A stretch of DNA of 64,000 bases, taken from positions 49,392,517-49,456,516 of the forward strand of contig NC_079490.1 of NCBI RefSeq assembly GCF_020520425.1, in the 5' to 3' direction. The stretch comes from Spinacia oleracea. Taxonomy: Eukaryota; Streptophyta; Magnoliopsida; Caryophyllales; Amaranthaceae. Both the position numbers and the translations under genes were made by a program. Shown piece after piece: positions 44,546-54,551 of the stretch. The notes below the pieces were generated by a model. That model was not told where the DNA came from and made no database searches. It saw only the letters and a program-made list of their open reading frames with translations. Numbering within the stretch: position 1 is the stretch's first letter; each line of letters opens with the position of its first letter.

Positions 44546-46951
44546 GGTTCATCTCCGTCTTGCTCGACGTCGTCAATAGCATGGACATATGCTGCTTCTT
44601 GACGTGTTTCAATTGTAAGTGGCATTTCGGCCATGCCATTTGGTATGTTGATCATTGAGGCCAGCTTTGCTAGTGCATCGGCGAATTGGTTTTCCTCTCT
44701 CGGGAGGTATGTATAGCGAAGCTCTTCTATTTGCTCAGACAGCTGCTCAAGGTAGGACTGGTATGGAGCCAAGCTCTCGCTCCTCACTTTCCATTTGCCG
44801 GAAATTTGATTGATGATTACGGAAGAATCCCCGTACACTCGAAGTTTCTGGACACCCAATGCTAAGGCGGCTTCCAGGCCCATAATGCATGCTTCATATT
44901 CTGCCGCATTGTTTGTGACGTTGAATTGCAGTTTTGCTGATATAGGAATATGAGTGTCGTCTGGGGCTACTAGAATTACTCCATCACCACACCCGTTCTG
45001 ATTCGAAGCACCGTCGAAATGCATTGACCAACTGTCATCACTGCTCATTAAGATTTGCTCGTCGGGTAAGTCGTAATCCTCCTCTTCTGCCTCGACGGGA
45101 CAGTCGGCTAGGAAGTCTGAGACTGCAGAACCCTTGATAGACTTCTGTGGGACGTATTTGAGATCGAATTCTGCTAACATGACCAACCACCTGGACAACC
45201 ATCCGTTGAGAGCAGGTTTTTCGAATGGATACATATGATCCGCTTTGCTGATCACATGTACTGTATGGGAGAGCATGTAGTGCCGTAGTTTCTTTGTGGC
45301 CCAAACCAAGGCGATGCTGAGTTTCTCGAGCTGAGTGTACTTGGTCTCGTACTCGATCAGTTTTTTACTTATGTAGTATACGGCGTTCTCCTTGCCTTCA
45401 CCTTCCTGGGCGAGCATAGCCCCTACTGCTGAATTTGTGGTTGTGAGGTAGAGCCTGAGGGGAATCCCTGGCATGGCTGGCTTTAGTACTGGTGGGTTGG
45501 AAAGGTAATCCTTGATAGTGTCAAATGCATGCTGACAGTTGTCATCCCACACTTTGGGCTCACTTTTTCGGAGCTTTCGAAATACCGGTTCACAGATCAT
45601 TGTGAGTCTTGACATGAACCTACTGATATATTGTAGTCTGCCGAGAAAACCCCGAATTTCCTTTTCATTCATTGGTGGTTGTATCTCGAGAATTGCTTTG
45701 ATTTTTGAAGGATCAGCCTCTATTCCACGAGAGCTGATAACATGTCCGAGTAACTTGCCTGACGTTACCCCGAATGCACACTTTTGCGGATTGAGCCTCA
45801 TGGTGTATTGCCTGAGCCTGTTGAAAAACTTTCGAAGTACTGAGGTATGCTCGTGTCGCTCTGTGGAATTGACAATCATGTCGTCGACATATACCTCAAT
45901 TTCCCTGTGAATCATATCGCTCATGATGGTTGTGGCTATTCTTTGATAGGTTGCTCCTGCGTTCTTCAGTCCGAACGGCATAACTGTATAGCAATATGTA
46001 CCCCACTGAGTGATGAAGGTTGTCTTCTCCATGTCCTCCTCTGCCATGGGAATTTGATTGTAGCCTGCATACCCGTCCATAAAAGAGAGTAAGGCATGAT
46101 TTGCGGTGTTGTCGACTAGGATGTCGATGTGGGGTAATGGAAAATCGTCTTTAGGGCTGGCCCTGTTAAGATCTCTGTAGTCCACACACATTCGTACTTT
46201 GCCATCTTTCTTTGGAACTGGGACGACATTTGCAATCCATTCTGGATACTTTGCTTCTCGAATAAACCCGGCCTCTAGCTGCTTGGAGACCTCTTCTTGT
46301 ATTTTGAGGGAAACGTCCGGTTTCATGCGATGGAGTTTCTGCTTGATGGGCTTTGAACCTGGAATAAGGGGAATTGTATGCTGACCGATGCTTGGATCAA
46401 CCCCTGGCATATCATGATAGGACCATGCGAAGACGTCTATGTACTCTGAAAGTAGCTTGATAAGATCATTCCGCTCTGCTTGAGATAGAGTTAAACCAAT
46501 CTGAACTAGCTTTGAATCACTGTTGTTAGAAAGGTTGATTTTTTCTGTTTCCTCAATTATGGGCGTCCTGTTTTCATGATTTTTGATAGCTTTTAGAATT
46601 TCAAAGTCAGTTTCTTGTGAAGCAAAGTTGTTTGGATTAGGATTGTGTTTTGAATTAGAACTCGAAGAGTAAGTAGAAATTGAAGTGTTATTGAAATCAG
46701 CAATCATTACATCGATTGTTTTGACTTGAAGCTCGGCCTTTAGAGGCTCTTGATTGATGCAAGACTCTAGTTCTAGACTCTTAGACTCATTGCTAGACTC
46801 GGATCCAGACTCATCCTCCGACTCGGACTCGCTCATCATAGATCCTTCGCCCACAGTAATCTTGAACATCTTGCCATTTGGAGCAGATATCTTGAGAGAC
46901 TTTCTCCAGCCATTGACCATCTTCTCACTTGGGTTTTGAAAGATATATTTG
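44440..46951 (-). pseudogene. RT-RNase H of element A (Tat type, two RNase H domains), cut at its 5' end
   Basis: Numbering from the ATG at 46920, reverse transcriptase spans about residues 185-480 with YVDD at 344-347. The original RNase H-like connection is at 490-600. A second, archaeal-type RNase H follows at 634-757 (MHFDGASNQNG, NNAAEYEACIMG, VYGDSS, NQFADALAKLA), with D636, an E near 675, D698 and D748 in place. A double RNase H is a known trait of Tat elements. Upstream of the ATG the frame is open to the junction with element B at 46951, so the true start is missing. At the 3' end a one-base slip near 44470 ends the frame early and integrase continues in another frame. The RT part is uninterrupted. 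Confidence 0.9.
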
Positions 46952-48317
46952 TGAGTTTACACCCAATCGACTAGTAATATAGGAGTCGCCATTCAGTTTT
47001 TAACGACAATGAGAAAAACTGACAAAACCCGGTTATCGTGACATAAAGGGAGTGCAATTATGTTCGACCACGACGGCCATAGGTTCCCTTGTTATCCCTG
47101 GTGTGGGGATCGCTCAACGTACACCCGCATAGCAGAGATTGAGAGTTCGGGGGACTGTAACTACCGAGAGGAGTGCTCATCGATAACTCCAGAGGCAGGT
47201 TATCCTTACTAGCTCAGCATAAATAATTGAAGGGACATGCGTTAAACTATTAAACTATTCTGAATTGATTTTAGCAATATGCAACACATAACACTAAATC
47301 GATCGTGATTATCTTATTTAGATTGATTTAAGGTACCTAGCATGATAATTCAATTGTCCAAGGTATAGATCAATCAAGTTAACAGTTTGACAATTTTATA
47401 AAAGGGTGATGAAAGCGATTAAATCATATGAGGGACACATTACAACGCACCCTTGAGAGGTGCGTAACGGTTCTTAGAAAACTAACCACTTGGCTTTGCT
47501 ATTTCTCCTTTTATTTAACGAATCTCGGGTTTCTAAGCAGTGTTCCAGTATTTAGGCTTAAATCATCAGCTACAAGGGGCAGGACGCGTTCTGTTCGACT
47601 TTTGGGTCGATTGCGACAGAACGCCGGATCAATTTCGCAGCGTGAGGCTAGGCTTAAGGCTAGAGTCAATACTCAGGTTATGGAATTGTGTGTGTTTCAC
47701 GTCGGTTTTGAGGTTGTATTTATAGGGAAAGAGTTTGTGGAAAGATAGATCTTTAGAATTCGAATCCAAAAAGAATTCGGAGACGACACGGGCCCAGGTA
47801 TTTTCAGCGCCCAGGGCTGGGCGCCGAAGATTTCGGCGCCCAGACCCAGGCGTTGAAAATAGGATATGGGCCGAGCCTTTTGTCAGATCTGGACTCTTAA
47901 ACACGGAGCTTTTGAGATTTATCCGAGTTTCTTAGTGCGCATTAACTTATGACGGAATGCGTCTGGGCCCGTTACGAACTCTAGGTTCGTTAGGAATTTA
48001 ATTAATACGTAACTCTTATTTACGAATTATAGCAGGAATAGAATTCCTTTTGCCAATTCTATCTCTTTTAGGACTTATGTTGGAGTGCAACACCTAATTC
48101 TGACAGATTTCTATCTTTTATGACTTTGCCACTTTTAACAACTACTTCTTACGGCAGTTACTATTTTTAGCAGGTTTCTATAAATAGCATTTTTGGCTGA
48201 AATGAAAAGGGTGATTGAGAATCGTTATTTTATAGGAGATGCGTTGCCAAGTGGAGATTTATGTTCTCATCATCGAACCTTCCCTTTCGGGAATGGGGAC
48301 AAAAGTAGGTGTCTACA
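46952..48317 (-). mobile_element. 3' LTR of Tat-type element B
   Basis: The LTR is 1366 bp, on the plus strand from TGAGTTTACACCC to GGTGTCTACA. It is shorter than and different from the A/Z-type LTRs, but shares the terminal GTGTCTACA, a GGAGTCGCCA block 30 bp from its left end and the promoter layout. On the minus strand a 60-bp GC palindrome (47860-47801) precedes TATAAATA (47724-47717). The presumed target duplication is ATTTG (46947-46951); its partner would be beyond the window. Element B therefore sits inside the coding frame of element A. Confidence 0.8.
47801..47860 (-). promoter_or_regulatory. GC-rich double palindrome upstream of the LTR B TATA box
   Basis: The words CAGCGCCCAG and CTGGGCGCCGA, then TTTCGGCGCCCAG and a final GCGTTGAAAAT, form two nested inverted repeats. 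The same box, with small changes, occurs at 50126-50187, 51062-51122, 58651-58709 and 62801-62856. Confidence 0.8.
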
Positions 48318-48332
48318 GTTAGCCCCCACTTT
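48318..48332 (-). other. Polypurine tract of element B
   Basis: On the minus strand AAAGTGGGGGCTAAC abuts the LTR start TGTAGACACC, as in element A. The plus-strand neighbour CTTTGACTGAGTC is also shared. Confidence 0.85.
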
Positions 48333-48779
48333 GACTGAGTCTTGGAATAAGACGATGGTCAAAGTATTAGACGGAGTGCGTCATACAAGCCATGGTGTAT
48401 GTGACCTATTTTGCGAGGGTCTCACGAGCCCCCGAGTGATAACATTTGACTTAAGAGTCATCACTTGAAGTGTTAACACATTCCTCACGTGTCATTGGAA
48501 TTTGTTAAGTATGGAAACTCCCTCGCTTTGTCATTGGAAGTACCTACAGATGTATAGAAACTTCCTCACTTTGTCATTGGAAGTATCTACAGATGTTTTC
48601 GAAATTAAAGCTATAAAATGTAACCAGGCCTGGCCAAGCCCAATCACGAGGTAAAAATGTTTTTAAAGATTCTCATTTTCAGGGTTAGATAAACGAGAAA
48701 ACCCCCTTTGTTTTTATAGGACGTAAAACGAAGGAAAATCCAGTACATCGCTCTTTTTTTGGAAAAGCGGAAAACCAAT

Positions 48780-49010
48780 CCCTTGATTTTTGGAAAAGGG
48801 AAACCATCTTTTGATTTTTGGAAAAAGATAAACCATCCTTTGATTTTTGGAAAAAGATAAACCATCCTTTGATTTTTGGAAAAAGAGAAACCATCTTTTG
48901 ATTTTTGGAAAAAGATAAACCATCTTTTGATTTTTGGAAAAAGATAAACCATCTTTTGATTTTTGGAAAAAGATAAACCATCTTTTGATTTTTGGAAAAG
49001 GATAAACCAG
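48780..49010. repeat. 29-bp minisatellite, eight copies
   Basis: TTGATTTTTGGAAAA recurs at 48783, 48811, 48840, 48869, 48898, 48927, 48956 and 48985. The repetitive minus-strand ORFs here are artefacts of the repeat. There are no unique spacers. Confidence 0.95.
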
Positions 49011-49029
49011 GGAAAATTTATTGCTGCAA

Positions 49030-49250
49030 CAACTAAGGACCTGCGTGGTTAGTGGCGCAGACCCCGCCCGCTAAAGGTGGGCGAGCCTGTTTTTTTTTAA
49101 TACTTTATTTTCGAAAATTGAGGACCTGCGCGGTTTAGTGACACAGACCCCGCCCGCTGAAGGTGGGCGAACCTGAATTCGCTTTTTTCATTTGGGACTC
49201 GCATGGTTCTGACGCGATCCCGCCTGATCGAGGTGGGCCAGAACCTATTT
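49030..49250. repeat. Three degenerate ~90-bp repeats with hairpins
   Basis: 'gacctgcg-ggtt-agtg-c', then ACCCCGCCCGCT and AAGGTGGGCGA, occurs near 49038, 49120 and (diverged) 49200. CCCGCC and GGTGGGCG can pair within each unit. Confidence 0.7.
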
Positions 49251-50125
49251 CATTTATCCTTGGGATTTCTTTTGAGAAAAAAACTTTATTCATTCTTGTA
49301 AGAGCGAGTTCTTTCGGGAGATGCTCGAGTTTAGTTGTAACCTGAATGTGGGTTAGCAATGTGTCTAAATAGATCATCGTTTCGTGGTCGTCTGCCCTTC
49401 ATGGTTTTGAACAAGTCTTTGCGGCCCACAGAATGTATGTCACCGTTTAGAACTGGCCTGGTTATGCCATTACTTGGGTCCTTGCAAAATGACTGGCGGG
49501 ACCATATGTGAATGTTAACGGAGACCTTTGCTTTGAGGTCGAGTCCGTTTTTTGAATTTGTCCAAGCACGGGACGCAACCTGGAAGCGTTGTTTCAACTT
49601 GCATCGTGTATTTTCTTTCTTTCGAGCCCCCAAGCATTCGCACTTGGTGGTCGCTCTTTGCCAAGAAAAGTGCGTATTTTATAACGTCCTTGATCGTGTT
49701 TGGGATCGTGCTCGTAAGTGCGAGCGACCTTTGTAGTGGTATGCTACTTTGATGAAATCGTGGAGTGCGACTTCATTTTCCGAGCGACAAAGTTTTCTTC
49801 ATTTTTCAATGATTAATACATCGAGCTTACTTTGGTCCGGATTGATCTATTGACAAATAAACGCTTTTATTTTGAGAAACCAACGACGTAATGATTTTTT
49901 TGTGTTCCGAAGAATGACCTTGATTATTATACGTTTTTTTTATATTGCTTTGAAAAATGTACACATATTTTTTGAGACGAGTCTAAGTTTCGACATTTGA
50001 TTTCACTATTTGGGCTCTAAAAGTGCTTTGGGCTTGATCTTGATTACAACAGGGCCCCGTGTCTACTAACACGGTTTTAGGCATTTTCCTGGTTCGCGTT
50101 TTGGAAGAGTTGGGCCTTGGGCTGC
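49251..50125. other. Upstream region of additional gene B, no gene seen
   Basis: Short ORFs exist on both strands, but none has a domain or a conserved counterpart in element A. It corresponds to the polypurine-to-promoter interval of element A. Confidence 0.4.
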
Positions 50126-50267
50126 ATTTTCATCGCCCCAGGCCAGGCGTTAGATATTTCGGCGCCCAACCTCGGGCGCTGAAAATGCTACCTTAGCAGC
50201 CTTTTTTATTTTTCCAGATTTCTCAATGCGTTTCCGAATGGGATCAGGATGATTTCGTGTATATATA
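50126..50267 (+). promoter_or_regulatory. Promoter of the additional gene of element B
   Basis: The GC double palindrome (50126-50187, including TTTCGGCGCCCAAC and GGGCGCTGAAAAT) is followed by TATATATA at 50260-50267, 87 bp before the ATG at 50354. Orientation and order match those of the LTR promoter, but on the opposite strand. Confidence 0.65.
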
Positions 50268-50353
50268 GGGGATTAAGTACGTCTTTCTTTTTTACCACTG
50301 CCAACTTCTTCTCTCCTACAATTATCTAGCTTTATCTTTTTCCTACTCTTGCC

Positions 50354-52110
50354 ATGTCGATTCCTCCTTTCTCCCTCCAACGAGTCGTTAGGCGTTGGCT
50401 TAGAACCCTTAATTCCACAGAAAAGGTTTTGTTGAAAGGATACCACTTAGAGGCACTTTTAGGCTTACAACAAATTAACATTGATTATAACTTTCTGTAT
50501 GCCGCCCTAAACTTTTGGGATTCTGATCACCTTGTTTTTGTTTTTCGGGGCAATGAGGTATGCCCTTTGCCAGATGAATTTGCCGCAATCTTGGGTTATC
50601 CTACCAATGCTACTCCTGCTACCCCTGGCACTGTTGAAGAGGGTAAAATAACTATAGGGGCTTTCCTAGGACTAGATGATGACACGCTTGCTGAGATCAT
50701 TGTGGGTGATAAGGTTAATTTGGCGAAGCTTGCAAAACATCACTTTAGGCCTAGTAAAAATATGACTGAACAGAAATTGAATATCCGGGCACTTGTATTC
50801 TGCTTGTTGAACCACTATTTACTGTCGAATAACAATGGTGACTTTGGTGACATAAGGTTGATTCCCCTGATCAGTCAGATTGAGTGTTGCTATTCTATTA
50901 TGCTGTTGATTGTTGCCGAGACCTTGTTGGGTGCGGATGAGTTAAAGAAGGATGCCAATTCTGAAAATTTTAAGGGGAGCCCCCTATTGCTGCAGGTAAT
51001 TGATCGTTTATTTGCGCGCATATAATTATTTTTTCTCTTTGTTTGCCTCTGCCTGGAGCTGATTTTCAGCGCCCAGGGTTGGGCGTCGGAATTTCTGGCG
51101 CCTGGTCCTGGGCGTTGAAAATGCATCCCAGGCCTTATTATTTTTCTGATCGTACCCGTTTTTTTCGCAGACTTGGCTCATGGAACGACTTAGGCTTCTA
51201 GAAGCTCCTGTCGATCCTAAACATTATCGCCCTATAGCCTTAGGCAACCGAAAGTATTTGCACCGAGGCTAGGACGAGGCCGAATGGCCTCCTATTTTAC
51301 TCATGGCATATGCTCTATTAAGTGGGTGGTACCGTGGTCGGGTTTGACTAATATGACGGGGGGTTCCGAGACGTTAGTTCATGTTTCTTTGTTGGGATTA
51401 TCTCGGCCTGTTTACATCTTTCCTTACCGAGTCATGCGACAATACGGCTTAAGGCAGACTATCCCATTTGCTGATACGGTACCACCTAAAGTAGCGGTTT
51501 TTTCACGAGCACGGGTTCAAGCGTGGGCTAAGTATTATGGTGGCCTTCCGCGTTGGACCGTGACTACAGATGGCTTTGTGGGTCATTCCGAGAATTATAA
51601 GTTGTGGATGAGTTCCGATGATAAGGCTGTGAGAACTAAGGCTCGAAATGAAGAGCCGGCTGAACTTTTGATACCTCGAGGCAGGGCTAAGTATGAAAAC
51701 CGTAATCCTGCTAACCCTCGCGAAAATGACATTAAGACTATGAAAGCTCGTCCTGATCGAAAGCGAAAGGAAATTCTTCCCCGTTCCAGTTCTAGGCCTA
51801 AAAAGGTATCTAACATGAAGGGGCCTGCTGTTCCCAAAAGAAATGCAAGCTCTCGCGGAGATCGTCGCCGGAATAATGTATGGGTTAGGAAAGTTCAGCC
51901 CCTATTACTGTTTGTGCCCTTGAGGCTGAGCGGGCTATAGCTGTTCAAACTGAAAATGTTTCTGAGGCCTTGGGATCCTTGGAAGTTAGTGTCAAGGAGC
52001 CTGTTCTTATAAAGATTGATATAGGGGCAGCGTAGAAGCCTGTGGAGGTGGACCCTGCGAACATTGCCCTCTACAAAACTTTGTTTGATGATCCGGAAGA
52101 ACTCGAGTAA
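50354..52110 (+). pseudogene. Additional gene of element B (DUF7745-like), broken
   Basis: Exon 1 (50354-50996) is intact: MSIPPFSLQRVVRRWLRTLN, then NEVCPLPDEFAAILGYP, then AETLLGADELKK, ending SPLLLQ at a GTAATT donor. The intron (50997-51170) contains a GC palindrome. Exon 2 begins TWLMERLRLLEAP and meets a TAG near 51270; a neighbouring frame continues from 51284 (ICSIKWVVPWSGLTN, PYRVMRQYGLRQTIPF) into a basic tail (51940). A further shift near 51895 opens a last acidic part to 52110, with a TAG at 52033. It matches additional gene 2 of element A over its length. Function is unknown; it lies opposite to gag. Confidence 0.75.
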
Positions 52111-52680
52111 TGTAGTTCTTGTTAGGGTGTAGGTGCCCTTTATTTATTTCAGTTGTGTTTGTTTTTCATTCCTTAGCACTTTTGTTTTCCTTCTTATTTA
52201 TTTTTAAATATTAATAAAGGCGTGATTTTATTTTTCTTTTCTTTTTTTTGCTTCTCCCATGTTTTTTATTTACTCATTCCCAACACTTATGCACATTATA
52301 TTATTATTTGATCGGACCGAATCCATAAATAGGATTGCCTACGTATCCTTGTTAAATAACTTTAACTTAGAATCAGGTCGCGCGTAGTTCTAGCTAGAAT
52401 GAATTCTAGGATGCCGAATTTGATAAGTATGTTATGAGATGGAAACATATTATTTGAAACGGTAGAATAGGCGAAGTTTATTTTAATCTGCTGCTTTGCC
52501 ATAAGTCGAAATTTGCTTTATGCTTTTTTTTTTAGTACATGTATTTTGCGCATCGTTTTTTCATGTGTTTTTTTTGTGGTGTGTATATCTGTACGTGAAC
52601 ACGTGTTGTACCCCCCAAGTGTTTGTTATTTTTCCGTGTATGTGCGGATAAAATGACGAGCACTTCTGGGTAAACTTCGG
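52111..52680. other. 3' flank of additional gene B
   Basis: T-rich, no gene. The block 'ggattgcctacgtatcc' to 'cgcgtagttctagcta' at 52333-52395 matches the spacer of element A at 43222-43273, where integrase follows. In B no integrase follows. Confidence 0.5.
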
Positions 52681-53071
52681 TAACACTACAAGAAAGCGCG
52701 TGATTACCAACCGATTTTACCGACCGCCTAAAAAGGAGTTAGTAAAAATAAATTTATCAACCGATAATGAAGCAGTCGCTAAATTTACCGACCGATTGAA
52801 AAGCGGTTGGTAAATTTAAAATTTACCAACCGCCTTCAAAACGGTCGAAATACTAGCGACTGCTTTACCCCTATTATGACTAATGCGCATTCGGTAAATA
52901 TCCGACTATTATCAAAATAAATTTTAAATTTTACTAACCGCTTATTTAATATCTCCGACCAATAAGCGGTTGCTAAATAAAATAAAATAAAAAATAACTT
53001 ATTCAATTACTGACCAACTTATCTTTCCTCCTTCAAGGTCTTCGACATTTCGAAAAAAGCAAAAAACAAAT

Positions 53072-53341
53072 TTGGTTGGGCTCTCAACCTTACGTCGCAG
53101 CCCACGACGGAGCCGACGAGATTATCGTCAGCCGAACCGTCGTCGACTCAACCTGACGTCGCCACCCTGCCCGTCGCCGCCACCCAGCCGAGCACGACCC
53201 ACCCTGCCTAGTGACCCACCCTGCCCGTCGCGGCCACCCAGCCAACAAACCACCCACCCGCGCAGAACTCCACCCGCCGGATCGGATTCCGTCGACGATT
53301 ACTCAGCCGGATTCCGTCGACCCATTTCCCATCCCAGGTAA
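53072..53341 (+). other. GC-rich Pro/Arg ORF, possible first exon in the CACTA element
   Basis: The ORF starts MVGLSTLRRSPRRSRRD, is rich in Pro, Arg and Ser, and ends at a good donor (CCCAG|GTAAGG, 53338). Its GC content stands out from the A+T-rich surroundings, so it may be a captured host exon or the element's own first exon. I do not recognise it. Confidence 0.3.
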
Positions 53342-54551
53342 GGTTTGTTCTTAATTTTTCATAACATAATGCTTCAATTTTTCAAACCCTAACTTTGTTG
53401 TTTGTATCAAATGAAAGAATTACAGTTTTTCATTTCTAAATAATCCTCCAATCCAGGTAAAAAAATAAAAAATTAATCCTCCAATCTAGGTTATATGTAT
53501 ATTATGGAACATCCAAATACAGTTTATCCTTATGTTAGGCTATACAATGTAAATACTCTGAAGGAATTAAGGATGCAACATGCCAACAATATGGATGTTC
53601 AATTTTTATTAATTGGAAAAAATCTACTTTTCAAATACTAACCGAGTAACCAGACATTTTGGATGTAAAAGTTTATAGGAAGTAACAAACTGGGTTTATA
53701 ACTTTTGTTATTTTGAGGATGAATCCATTGGAACAAAGTTTGATTACAAATTTAATTATAGTAATTCTATTGTCCAAGTTTCTAAATACGAAGTACATCA
53801 TTGTTTTCCCAAAGTTTGATTATTTAGGTAACATACTTGAATTTTAAAAAAATGTAGATGGTAGAATACATCATAATATACTTCGTAGTAGTTACCCAAA
53901 GTAAAGCGATAGAAGAAAGATGACTTAGCTTGTACTTAATTAACTTCATCAATCATAATCAGTGGGATATGGCCACTTATCAATGTCGGATAATTTGTAG
54001 AGGATACTCATTTGAGTCGTTTCATGTCGGCCTATTGAAAACTATAAATTTGCAATGACTGATATATAAGTATATAACAATGTAGATTCTAACCTTTTTT
54101 AAGAAGAAAACCCCACAACTTGGACAATGGGAATATAGCGTTGTGAGCCTGTGATGGCCTTTGAATCAACGGTGGTATACCTTCAACTGAGTTTGTGACC
54201 AGTGACGGTACAATAACACGATTTCAAATATCACATTTATGCCCAAATTTAGATATACCACTGTTATTTTGATCATAACATAAATGTATGAATTACTATA
54301 TATACGAATATAGAACCATTTTATTTTATTTAACAATTGAAGATGGAAATTTAAAATGCATTAAAGCTTGTAAACATGTGATAGAATTGGAATGCCATAT
54401 TTAATTTGATGTATGTAAATGTTATGAAATTTTCAAGAAAGTTTCAAGGAATGTCATATGAGAAACAACGAATAATTTATAGAATGAATTTGAGTAGTAA
54501 GTAAGTGTATTGAATAAATTTGTACATGTTTAGGTGTTTATTGTAAATGCA
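53342..54551. other. CACTA interior, A+T-rich, no gene
   Basis: Probably an intron: it begins with GTAAGG at the end of the GC-rich ORF and leads into the repeat array. No ORF of interest. Confidence 0.4.

Larger units (their letters stand above)
34577..46951 (-). mobile_element. Tat-type Ty3 retroelement A (3' part), with two opposite-strand genes
   Basis: The order on the plus strand is 3' LTR, polypurine tract, two plus-strand additional genes, then integrase and RT-RNase H on the minus strand. This is the arrangement known for Tat/Ogre-type elements with antisense additional ORFs between integrase and the 3' LTR. The left target duplication should be CTTAC (34572-34576). The gag-protease part and the 5' LTR are cut off by element B at 46952 and lie right of the window. 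All genes carry stops or frameshifts. Confidence 0.85.

Noticed and set aside
44440..46951. Caulimovirus-type pararetrovirus insertion
   Set aside because: The RT-RNase H is followed by an integrase with a zinc module and the elements have LTRs, polypurine tracts and target duplications, so they are Ty3-type retroelements.
48644..48981. Three overlapping ORFs with repeated YLFPKIK and FSKNQ blocks
   Set aside because: They are translations of the 29-bp minisatellite, whose unit length shifts the frame from copy to copy.
48780..49010. CRISPR-like array
   Set aside because: The 29-bp units are contiguous, with no unique spacers and no cas genes, in a plant nuclear context. The same holds for the 46-bp array at 37770.
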